From DASPJQ01 sp035299065 (GTDB taxonomy: Bacteria > Bacteroidota > Bacteroidia > Flavobacteriales_D > UBA2798), in NCBI GenBank assembly GCA_035299065.1, contig DATGXI010000118.1, positions 1 to 12,441 of the forward strand: 12,441 nt of DNA, in the 5' to 3' direction. Both the position numbers and the translations under genes were made by a program. This document shows positions 6,193 to 12,441 of this stretch, piece by piece (position 1 is the first letter of the stretch; the number at the start of each line of letters is the position of its first letter). Below the pieces are notes generated by a model. The model searched no databases, was not told where the DNA came from, and saw only the letters and a list, made by a program, of their open reading frames with translations.

Positions 6193-7939
6193 GCCCTCAG
6201 GAAAAGCAATTGACTGGAAAAACCTCAGGCGCTTAGGAGGCTATGTAAAACCATACAGGCGGTTGTTGTACCTGACTATTTTTTTTATTGTTTTTTTATC
6301 CATTGTTGCCGTAATACGCCCCTGGCTGCTTTCTAAAGCCATTGACCAGCAAATAATGGATTCAAAAAATGTATCCATGCTTATTACCATTTGCAGCATT
6401 GTAGGGGTTTTAATTGTGCTTGAAGCGTCACTCCAATATTTTCAATCGCTTTTTTCAGGCAGGCTTGGTTTAAACGTTACTGCCGATTTACGAAAACACA
6501 TTTACGATCACGTAATCAACCTCAGGCTTAAATACTATGACAAAAACCCAATTGGTATGCTGGTAACACGCGTTGTTTCTGACATTGAAACCGTGAACGA
6601 TATTTTTACCGAAGGGCTGATCATTATTTTTGGCGATATTCTTAAACTGGTTGCCGTATTGGGCATTATGTTTTATACCAACTGGCAATTGACATTGTAC
6701 GTTTTAATACCCATACCCATTCTTTTAATTGCCACCAATATTTTCAAAAATGTAACCCGCAAATCATTCCAGGACGTACGCGGAGAAGTGGCGCGTATAA
6801 ACACCTTTGTGCAGGAACATATAACGGGTATGGCGCTTGTGCAGTTGTTCAACAGGCAGGACAGCGAATACAAGAAATTTGATGAGATCAATAAAAAACA
6901 CCGCGATGCGCACATTCGTGGAGTAATGGCCTACTCTATTTTTTTTCCCGTGGTTGATATTTTGTCGGCCCTTTCACTGGGATTCCTTATTTGGCTGGGC
7001 GCTTCGCAAGCGGTGGCGCAACAGCTAAGCCTTGGTGAACTGGTTGCATTCATTATGTACATTAGTTTATTGTACCGCCCTATACGGCAACTGGCCGACC
7101 GTTTCAACACCCTGCAAATGGGAATGGTTGGCTGCGAACGCGTATTTGCTGTACTTGACACCCATGAATTTATTGATCAAAAAGGGAACATTGAGCCTTC
7201 TGAAAAGGAAATAAGGTTACAGTTTGAAGACTTGAAATTTGGTTATAACCCAGGTAATATTGTTTTAAACGGAATTAATTTTGAAGTGGCAAGCGGAACT
7301 ACAACAGCTATTGTAGGGGCAACCGGTTCAGGAAAAACAAGCATCATTAGTTTACTTGCCCGTTTGTATGAATACGATTCGGGATCTATAAAAGTAAATG
7401 GCACTGAAATACGCAACATAAACGAGGCCTGGCTACGTCACAATACCGTTTTTGTATTGCAGGAAGTGAATTTATTTGCCGACACCATTCACAACAACCT
7501 AACGTTATTCAATGAAAACATTTCGAAAGAATACGTAATTGAAGCTGGAAAAAAACTGGGTGTACACAATTTTATCATGAGCCTTGAAAATGGTTACGAC
7601 CACTTTCTTGCTGAACGCGGTAATAATTTATCGTCAGGTCAAAAACAATTGCTTTCCATTTTACGTGCCTATATTCACGATCCAAAATTGCTCATATTTG
7701 ATGAAGCCACTTCATCGGTAGACTCGGAAACCGAGCACATCATACAGCAAGCCATAACCGAATTGACAAAAAACCGAACCTGCATCATTATTGCGCATCG
7801 TTTATCAACCGTTCGCAATGCCGACCAGATTATAGTGCTTGAAAAAGGAAATATACTGGAGAAAGGTAGTCCGGCTGATTTATTGAAAAGCGGTGGGGCC
7901 TATGCGCGGTTGTATAAAATGCAATTTGAGTTTAGTTGA
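6185..7939 (+). CDS. Exporter-type ABC transporter, fused permease and ATPase
   Basis: This 584-residue protein has an N-terminal type I exporter transmembrane domain (about residues 25-315, six expected helices) followed by a nucleotide-binding domain. The ATPase motifs are complete: Walker A GATGSGKTS (378-386), Q-loop VLQEVNLF, signature LSSGQ (482-486), Walker B LLIFDE (502-507) and switch His538 in IIIAHRLST. The signature is LSSGQ rather than LSGGQ, a tolerated variant. It should work as a dimer in the inner membrane. MsbA-like lipid A export or drug efflux cannot be separated from sequence alone. The ATG overlaps the truA end by 8 nt, so it is the last gene of the operon; a hairpin follows within about 20 nt of its stop. 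Confidence 0.93.
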   Translation: MAKPSGKAIDWKNLRRLGGYVKPYRRLLYLTIFFIVFLSIVAVIRPWLLSKAIDQQIMDSKNVSMLITICSIVGVLIVLEASLQYFQSLFSGRLGLNVTADLRKHIYDHVINLRLKYYDKNPIGMLVTRVVSDIETVNDIFTEGLIIIFGDILKLVAVLGIMFYTNWQLTLYVLIPIPILLIATNIFKNVTRKSFQDVRGEVARINTFVQEHITGMALVQLFNRQDSEYKKFDEINKKHRDAHIRGVMAYSIFFPVVDILSALSLGFLIWLGASQAVAQQLSLGELVAFIMYISLLYRPIRQLADRFNTLQMGMVGCERVFAVLDTHEFIDQKGNIEPSEKEIRLQFEDLKFGYNPGNIVLNGINFEVASGTTTAIVGATGSGKTSIISLLARLYEYDSGSIKVNGTEIRNINEAWLRHNTVFVLQEVNLFADTIHNNLTLFNENISKEYVIEAGKKLGVHNFIMSLENGYDHFLAERGNNLSSGQKQLLSILRAYIHDPKLLIFDEATSSVDSETEHIIQQAITELTKNRTCIIIAHRLSTVRNADQIIVLEKGNILEKGSPADLLKSGGAYARLYKMQFEFS

Positions 7940-7955
7940 TGGGATTGTCAGGCAT

Positions 7956-7988
7956 AAAAAAAGCCCCGCACTTTCGAACGGGGCCTTT
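7956..7988 (-). terminator. Intrinsic terminator of sucC, possibly bidirectional
   Basis: AGCCCCG (7962-7968) pairs with CGGGGC (7979-7984) around a ten-nucleotide loop. Read on the minus strand, this GC-rich hairpin is followed by seven T residues (7962-7956), a classic terminator about 20 nt past the sucC stop. On the plus strand the trailing tract is only TTT followed by AAAAA, so termination of the ABC-transporter operon here is plausible but weaker. It sits between convergent genes. Confidence 0.85.
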
Positions 7989-8006
7989 AAAAATATAGTT
8001 AATTAA

Positions 8007-9200
8007 TTAGTTCGCTAAAACCTGCTTCACCTTGTCAGCTGCTTCACGCAACTGAATAGCTGAAAGCACTTTTAATCCGCTTGCTTCAATCAATTTTTTG
8101 GCTTCTTCGGCATTTGTTCCCTGTAAACGAACAATAATTGGCACCTTAATGTTTCCAATGTTTTTGTAGGCATCAACAATACCTTGTGCCACACGGTCAC
8201 AACGTACAATACCGCCAAATATGTTTACAAGAATGGCTTTTACGTTTGGATCTTTTAAGATAATACGGAATGCATTTTCAACGCGCTCGGCATTTGCGGT
8301 TCCTCCAACATCCAGGAAGTTGGCAGGCTCACCGCCCGATAATTTAATAATGTCCATTGTTGCCATAGCAAGACCAGCACCATTTACCATGCAACCCACG
8401 TTACCGTCAAGTTTTACATAGTTCAGTTCAAATTCGCCAGCTTCAACTTCGGTAGGATCTTCTTCGGTAACGTCACGCAATTGAGCGTAGTCCTTGTGAC
8501 GGAACAAGGCGTTATCATCCAGTGTTACTTTTGCATCAACGGCAATGATTTTATCGTCACTTGTTTTAAGCAAGGGATTAATTTCAAACATGGCTGCATC
8601 GCAACCTAAGTATGCGCTGTATAATTTTTTGATGAACGCTCCGCACTCTTTGAATGCATTGCCTGATAAACCTAAGTTAAACGCAACGTTACGGCATTGG
8701 AAATCGGTAACGCCCACTTTCGGGTCAATTTCTTCTTTAAAAATCAAATGAGGTGTTTCTTCTGCTACACCTTCAATGTCCATACCGCCTTGTGGCGAAT
8801 ACATGATGATGTTACGACCGGTTTCACGGTTTAAAAGAATGGACATATAAAATTCTTTTATCTCTGAAGCACCAGGATAAAATACGTCCTGTGCAATAAG
8901 CACTTTGTTTACTTTTTTACCTTCAGCTGAAGTTTGAGGTGTTTTAAGCATCATGCCAAGAATGGCGCCTGCTTTTTCCTTTAATTCATCAATATTTTTC
9001 GCAACTTTTACACCACCACCTTTACCGCGGCCACCTGCGTGGATTTGCGCTTTTACAACATAAAACTGTGTGCCTGTGCTTGCGTTAAGCGATTTTGCTG
9101 CTGCAACTGCTTCGTCAACGGTTGAGGCAACAATGCCTTCCTGTATGGCAACACCGTAACTTTTTAAAATTTCTTTTCCCTGGTACTCGTGTAGGTTCAT
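8007..9200 (-). CDS. sucC: Succinate--CoA ligase [ADP-forming] subunit beta
   Basis: SucC is the nucleotide-binding beta subunit of succinyl-CoA synthetase. It couples succinyl-CoA cleavage to ADP phosphorylation in the TCA cycle, together with the alpha subunit SucD. The 397 residues begin with the standard MNLHEYQGKEIL. An ATP-grasp domain includes KAQIHAGGRGKGGGVK (50-65), EINPL (206-210) and VDAKVTLDD (221-229). The C-terminal CoA-ligase domain has GNVGCMVNGAGLAMATMD, FLDVGGTAN (295-303) and NIFGGIVRCD (326-335). sucD is not in this window, in line with unlinked sucC and sucD in many Bacteroidota. The gene follows the epimerase gene on the same strand by 62 nt but has its own good promoter in the gap and a strong terminator after it. 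Confidence 0.97.
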   Translation of the reverse strand: MNLHEYQGKEILKSYGVAIQEGIVASTVDEAVAAAKSLNASTGTQFYVVKAQIHAGGRGKGGGVKVAKNIDELKEKAGAILGMMLKTPQTSAEGKKVNKVLIAQDVFYPGASEIKEFYMSILLNRETGRNIIMYSPQGGMDIEGVAEETPHLIFKEEIDPKVGVTDFQCRNVAFNLGLSGNAFKECGAFIKKLYSAYLGCDAAMFEINPLLKTSDDKIIAVDAKVTLDDNALFRHKDYAQLRDVTEEDPTEVEAGEFELNYVKLDGNVGCMVNGAGLAMATMDIIKLSGGEPANFLDVGGTANAERVENAFRIILKDPNVKAILVNIFGGIVRCDRVAQGIVDAYKNIGNIKVPIIVRLQGTNAEEAKKLIEASGLKVLSAIQLREAADKVKQVLAN

Positions 9201-9222
9201 AATTCGCGTTTGATTTGGGCTA

Positions 9223-9253
9223 CCAAGTTACATTTATAAGTGAAACGGGCAAA
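9223..9253 (-). promoter_or_regulatory. sucC promoter
   Basis: On the minus strand TTTG (9253-9250) is followed by a 19-nt spacer and TAACTTGG (9230-9223), seven of eight matches to TAnnTTTG counting the free positions. This fits the Bacteroidota sigma-A promoter TTTG-N19-21-TAnnTTTG. Transcription would start near 9216, giving a leader of roughly 15 nt before ATG 9200. The -33 element lies 10 nt past the stop of the upstream epimerase gene. Confidence 0.65.
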
Positions 9254-9262
9254 AAAAGTTAT

Positions 9263-10219
9263 TCAGGTTTCGGTCCAGTACCGGCCAATGTATATATCCT
9301 CAAAAGCATCTCTAATCTCTTGAAAATGAAATCTAAACCCCTCCTTTTCCAATTTCATACCCAGCACATCAGTACCTTCAGTAACCAGTTTATGCCGTGA
9401 TCCATACAAAAAACGAACTGCCCAAACCGGTATTTTAATGCGTATCCAGTGCCTGAATTTGCGCGGTTTTTTAAGCCTTCTTATGGGAGTAAGTGCATCC
9501 ATAAATTGTGAGAAACGAACGTGTTCACGCGCAACTACATTATAAGAACCACTTAATTGTTTTTCCAAAGCAAACACATAAGCATTGCATAAATCATACA
9601 TGTGCACCCAGGGTAACCACTGCTTACCTGTTCCTATAATGGTTTTTACACCAAAAAACTGCAGGGGCTTTACAATCATTGGAAGTCCGCCTTCATTTGC
9701 ATCCAAAACCAGTGGTGTTCGCAAACACGAAACCGGGCAATGCGATTCAAACAACTTTGCGGCATTTTCCCATTGCACACAACATTGGCCAATAAAGTCA
9801 TCTGATGCGGGATCTTCTTCAGAAAACGGGTGATCATTTGTTACCATTCCGTAATAAGCAATTCCCGCTGCCGATACCACCGCTTTTGGAAACAGCTTTC
9901 GCTTAAGGCATTCTTCATAAAGGAATTTTATGGTGTTGACACGGCTGCCAATTATTGATTTTTTGCGCTCTTCGGTCCATGGCTTGTCCATTATACCTTC
10001 ACCTGCCAAATGAATAATGTAAAATCCTTCATACCCTTCCAGGTTAAAAACCCCATCCTCAATGGAACCCTTTTTCACATCATATAACCAGGTTTTGACA
10101 CCTGTTTTGGAATTGCGTGAACGCCCAATGTGTTCAACATGGTATCCGTGTTTTTGCAGCACAGGCGTTAATTGTGTGCCAATAACTCCCGAGCCACCCG
10201 TCATTAAAACTTTGTACAT
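9263..10219 (-). CDS. TIGR01777-family NAD(P)-dependent epimerase (YfcH/SDR39U1-like)
   Basis: This 318-residue atypical short-chain dehydrogenase/reductase starts with a Rossmann nucleotide-binding motif TGGSGVIG (7-14). It then has IIHLAGEGI near residue 68, a WTEERKKSIIGSRVNT segment, VVSAAGIAYYG, and a C-terminal DUF1731-like tail (about 270-318). These are the hallmarks of the TIGR01777/YfcH group, homologous to SDR39U1. The substrate is not known for the family, so 'epimerase' is a fold label. ATG 10219 sits directly before the conserved strand. The first 7 bases upstream are AT-rich without a recognisable ribosome-binding site. It is divergent from the small gene at 10333 and precedes sucC on the same strand. 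Confidence 0.9.
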   Translation of the reverse strand: MYKVLMTGGSGVIGTQLTPVLQKHGYHVEHIGRSRNSKTGVKTWLYDVKKGSIEDGVFNLEGYEGFYIIHLAGEGIMDKPWTEERKKSIIGSRVNTIKFLYEECLKRKLFPKAVVSAAGIAYYGMVTNDHPFSEEDPASDDFIGQCCVQWENAAKLFESHCPVSCLRTPLVLDANEGGLPMIVKPLQFFGVKTIIGTGKQWLPWVHMYDLCNAYVFALEKQLSGSYNVVAREHVRFSQFMDALTPIRRLKKPRKFRHWIRIKIPVWAVRFLYGSRHKLVTEGTDVLGMKLEKEGFRFHFQEIRDAFEDIYIGRYWTET

Positions 10220-10243
10220 ATAAAAAAGAAAAGTTTACTTTCG
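10211..10243 (+). promoter_or_regulatory. Putative promoter of the small hypothetical gene
   Basis: TTTG (10211-10214) is followed by a 21-nt spacer and TACTTTCG (10236-10243), one mismatch from TAnnTTTG. Transcription would start near 10250. The -33 element lies within the first codons of the divergent epimerase gene. A leader like those of other genes in this window would place the start near 10264, upstream of the first usable TTG at 10333. Confidence 0.4.
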
Positions 10244-10332
10244 TTGAGTAAATTTAGGTAAATCTGGAAACACCTGCCAACTATAACAATTATATAACGG
10301 TAATTAATGAACAACATGAAATTACCCCCGAT

Positions 10333-10620
10333 TTGATTGCACAGATTAAAAAGGATTTTGGAACCTTAATGGAAAAGGATCCCGATATGACAGTGAATCC
10401 GTCAATTTATGAGTGTTTATATGCTTGGATTTACCCGGTTTTGGAAAACCTTTACCGGAACGACAGGCAACGTTTTACTTCGTTAATTTATAGTATTGAT
10501 GCAGGATTTATCAAAGACAAATTCGGAGCCAGGAAAGAGAAAGAACTGGATTTATGGGTTCATGCTATTTTGCTGAGGGAATGCCTGAAGGTTTTTATCC
10601 GGAATAATTACAAAGTCTAA
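10333..10620 (+). CDS. Small hypothetical protein, N-terminus probably longer than this
   Basis: I do not recognise this 95-residue protein. It is rich in aromatic and charged residues, for example NPSIYECLYAWIYPVLENLY and a C-terminal ELDLWVHAILLREC, suggesting a compact mostly helical cytoplasmic protein. No signal peptide or membrane span is evident. The first standard start in frame is TTG 10333. However, the frame is open back to 10258, and the upstream codons read LETPANYNNYITVINEQHEI then TPD before joining it, which looks like coding sequence. CTG 10264 is one possible start and would fit the promoter at 10211-10243. The stop codon overlaps the left arm of an inverted-repeat element. 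It resembles no transposase or nuclease that I can name. Confidence 0.65.
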   Translation: MIAQIKKDFGTLMEKDPDMTVNPSIYECLYAWIYPVLENLYRNDRQRFTSLIYSIDAGFIKDKFGARKEKELDLWVHAILLRECLKVFIRNNYKV

Positions 10621-10825
10621 ATTAGCAAATTCGGAAATCAGCAAACGGATACTGTGCTGGAACCTAGAACCTTTATAACCTTAATTGCAAATGAATATTC
10701 GGCTGGAGCTGAAATTTCATTCCTACTCATCTATCAAAAGTCCTTGGCTCAACTGTTCAAAACTGCCTGATTAAGGGGGCCGGGCTCTTAATTTCCAAAT
10801 TTGCTGATTTCCAAATTTGCTAATT
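10620..10825. repeat. 206-bp inverted-repeat element upstream of glyS
   Basis: The left arm (10620-10645) and the reverse complement of the right arm (10800-10825) match at 25 of 26 positions. The right side is also a direct repeat of period 16: ATTTCCAAATTTGCT occurs at 10791-10805 and 10807-10821. The left arm shows a degraded version of the same doubling. The 154-nt interior has no convincing reading frame. The left arm begins on the last base of the preceding stop codon, and the right arm reaches the glyS promoter. Similar 'aatttgctaatttgc' repeats occur in Bacteroidota genomes, so a dispersed MITE- or REPIN-like element is the likeliest explanation. No clear target-site duplication is visible. 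Confidence 0.75.
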
Positions 10826-10841
10826 ATTTTTGCTATTTTTG
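10800..10841 (+). promoter_or_regulatory. glyS promoter with a duplicated -7 box
   Basis: Two adjacent copies of TATTTTTGC (10825-10833 and 10834-10842) each contain an exact TAnnTTTG. TTTG at 10800-10803, inside the repeat arm, is 21 nt from the first box, a valid promoter spacing. The second box has a TTTG only 14 nt away (10816-10819), too close. Initiation from the first box would fall near 10839, about 10 nt before ATG 10849; from the second it would be leaderless. Confidence 0.6.
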
Positions 10842-10848
10842 CCTCCCT

Positions 10849-12390
10849 ATGAGTACCAACGAGGATAAATTAAAAAACGTGATAAGCCATGCCAAGGAGT
10901 ATGGTTTTGTTTTTCAAAGCAGTGAAATTTACGATGGTTTAAGTGCTACCTATGATTACGGTCAATTGGGCGCTGAACTTAAAAACAATATACGCAACTA
11001 CTGGTGGAAAAGCATGACGCAATTGCATTCCAACATTGTGGGTATTGATGCCGCTATTTTCATGCATCCTACAACCTGGAAAGCATCAGGCCATGTTGAT
11101 GCGTTTAATGATCCATTGATTGATAACAAAGATTCAAAAAAGCGATACCGTGCCGATGTGCTGATTGAGCAGCAAATTGCCAAGCTGGAACAAAAAAACG
11201 AAAAGGAAGTTGAAAAAGCAGCTAAAAAATTTGGCGAAACATTTGACGAAAAAATGTTCCGCGAAACCAATCCCAATATTAAACGCAACAATGAAAAAAT
11301 AACCAGCATTGAAGACAGGATGCGTACATCACTGGAGGCAAATGACCTGGAGGCTTTACGCCAATTGATTGTTGACCTTGAAATTGTGTGTGAAGTTTCA
11401 GGAACCCGTAACTGGACCGAAGTGCGTCAATTCAACCTGATGTTTTCAACCGAATTGGGAAGTGTTTCAGGCGAATCGGCCACCATTTATTTGCGCCCCG
11501 AAACCGCACAGGGAATTTTCGTAAACTTTTTAAATGTACAAAAATCGGGAAGGATGAAAATTCCTTTTGGCATTGCGCAAACCGGTAAAGCATTCCGAAA
11601 TGAAATTGTTGCCAGGCAGTTTATTTTCCGCATGCGGGAATTTGAACAAATGGAAATGCAGTTTTTTATTAAACCCGGAACCGAAGGCCAATGGTACGAA
11701 ACGTGGAAAAACACACGTATGCGCTGGCACCATGCATTAGGACTTGGACCTGAAAATTACCGTTTTCATGACCACATTAAACTGGCGCATTACGCAAAAG
11801 CAGCCTGCGACATTGAATTTAATTTCCCCATGGGCTTTAAAGAACTGGAAGGAATCCATTCACGCAGCGATTTTGATTTAAAGCAACACGAACAGCACAG
11901 TGGAAAAAAGCTACAGTATTTTGACCCGGAAATAAACGAAAGTTATGTGCCGTATGTAATTGAAACATCTATTGGTTTGGACCGCATGTTCCTGGCCTTG
12001 CTTTCAACTGCGTATACCGAAGAAAAATTAGAGGATGGAAGCGAACGCGTTGTGTTGCGCATACCTCCTGCTTTGGCCCCTGTTAAAGTGGGCATTTTAC
12101 CTTTGTTAGCCAAAGATGGTTTGCCAGAAGTTGCCGAAAAAATATTCAATGATCTGAAATTCGATTATAGTTGTTTTACCGAAGAAAAAGACTCAATTGG
12201 TAAACGCTACCGCAGGATGGATGCCATTGGAACTCCGTATTGCATTACGGTTGATCACCAAACCCTGGAAGACCAAACCGTAACCATACGTGAACGTGAC
12301 ACCATGAAACAGGACCGTATTCCTATTTCAGCCATTAAAGATGTGATTGCCGAAAAAGTTAGTTTGACCGAATTACTGAAGAAGATTTAG
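10849..12390 (+). CDS. glyS: Glycine--tRNA ligase, alpha2 (single-chain) type
   Basis: This class II synthetase charges tRNA-Gly in the cytoplasm. It is the single-chain dimeric type, not the GlyQ/GlyS tetramer. Of 513 residues, the N-terminal part has the motif-1 region LSATYDYGQLGAELKN (31-46), YLRPETAQGIFVNF (214-227), motif 2 FRNE (249-252) followed by REFEQMEMQFF, and motif 3 with GLDR (376-379). The C-terminal anticodon-binding domain (about 410-505) includes APVKVGILPL and GKRYRRMDAIGTPY. A charged helical insert lies at about 100-165. The frame is open back to 10801, but those 16 codons lie in repeat and promoter sequence. ATG 10849 begins the family-like MSTNEDKLKNVISHAKEYGF. Confidence 0.97.
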   Translation: MSTNEDKLKNVISHAKEYGFVFQSSEIYDGLSATYDYGQLGAELKNNIRNYWWKSMTQLHSNIVGIDAAIFMHPTTWKASGHVDAFNDPLIDNKDSKKRYRADVLIEQQIAKLEQKNEKEVEKAAKKFGETFDEKMFRETNPNIKRNNEKITSIEDRMRTSLEANDLEALRQLIVDLEIVCEVSGTRNWTEVRQFNLMFSTELGSVSGESATIYLRPETAQGIFVNFLNVQKSGRMKIPFGIAQTGKAFRNEIVARQFIFRMREFEQMEMQFFIKPGTEGQWYETWKNTRMRWHHALGLGPENYRFHDHIKLAHYAKAACDIEFNFPMGFKELEGIHSRSDFDLKQHEQHSGKKLQYFDPEINESYVPYVIETSIGLDRMFLALLSTAYTEEKLEDGSERVVLRIPPALAPVKVGILPLLAKDGLPEVAEKIFNDLKFDYSCFTEEKDSIGKRYRRMDAIGTPYCITVDHQTLEDQTVTIRERDTMKQDRIPISAIKDVIAEKVSLTELLKKI

Positions 12391-12393
12391 GTA

Positions 12394-12441
12394 ATGATTG
12401 CCATTCTTGCAGGCATACTGGCCATTATTTTTTCGACCACG
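12394..12441 (+). CDS. N-terminal fragment of a probable membrane protein
   Basis: Three bases after the glyS stop an ATG opens a frame reading MIAILAGILAIIFSTT to the window end. All 16 residues are hydrophobic or small, as expected for a first transmembrane helix or signal anchor. The tight spacing suggests co-transcription with glyS. The family cannot be named from this length. Confidence 0.5.
   Translation, partial: MIAILAGILAIIFSTT

Noticed and set aside
7628..7642. LSSGQ in place of LSGGQ in the ABC transporter as a sign of a dead ATPase
   Set aside because: The variant occurs in active exporters, and the Walker A, Walker B, Q-loop and switch histidine are all intact.
10791..10821. 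Short direct repeats as a CRISPR fragment
   Set aside because: The two units are 15 nt long with one base between them and have no spacers or cas genes nearby.
10801..10848. A possible 16-residue N-terminal extension of glycyl-tRNA synthetase
   Set aside because: These codons lie within the inverted-repeat arm and the doubled -7 box, and ATG 10849 gives a family-like N-terminus.

Overview
The window reads as an ordinary chromosomal segment of a Bacteroidota bacterium. This rests on the gene neighbourhood (pantothenate genes beside a short glycogen-synthase-like gene), the RfaE2-type heptose adenylyltransferase, the alpha2-type glycyl-tRNA synthetase, the lack of Shine-Dalgarno sequences, and several close matches to the Bacteroidota promoter -7 element TAnnTTTG just upstream of starts. 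Genus cannot be called from what is visible.

Layout. Positions 1-28 hold the first codons of a leftward gene that runs off the window. Positions 79-912 (minus) encode a GT5-only glycogen-synthase-like protein, divergent from panC (994-1866, plus). A 189-bp inverted-repeat element (1882-2070) separates panC from panD (2157-2504). panD begins a tight rightward run: YbhN/LPG-synthase-like membrane protein, heptose-1-phosphate adenylyltransferase, rsgA, dtd, truA and an exporter-type ABC transporter, ending at 7939. Most junctions are overlaps or gaps of 0-41 nt, so one transcript is likely. A hairpin at about 7956-7988 lies between this run and the convergent, leftward sucC (8007-9200). Upstream of sucC on the same strand is a TIGR01777-type NAD(P)-dependent epimerase (9263-10219). 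A good TTTG-N19-TAnnTTGG promoter lies between the two. Rightward again come a small unrecognised gene (about 10264/10333-10620), a second inverted-repeat element (10620-10825), glyS (10849-12390), and the first 16 codons of a membrane-protein-like gene (12394 to the window end).

How the genes relate. panC and panD supply the pantothenate branch of CoA synthesis, and sucC uses CoA in the TCA cycle. RsgA (30S maturation), Dtd (removal of D-amino acids from tRNA), TruA (tRNA pseudouridylation) and GlyRS are translation housekeeping. The heptose adenylyltransferase, the YbhN-like protein and possibly the ABC exporter belong to envelope or lipid work.

I did not find a new defence, mobile or biosynthetic system. 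The points worth a second look are two non-coding elements of similar size whose inverted arms are built from short tandem units, one contributing a possible -33 promoter element to glyS; a GT5 domain that has lost the canonical KTGGL motif; a small conserved-looking gene whose reading frame continues upstream of its first usable start; and -7 promoter boxes placed so close to start codons that leaders must be very short.
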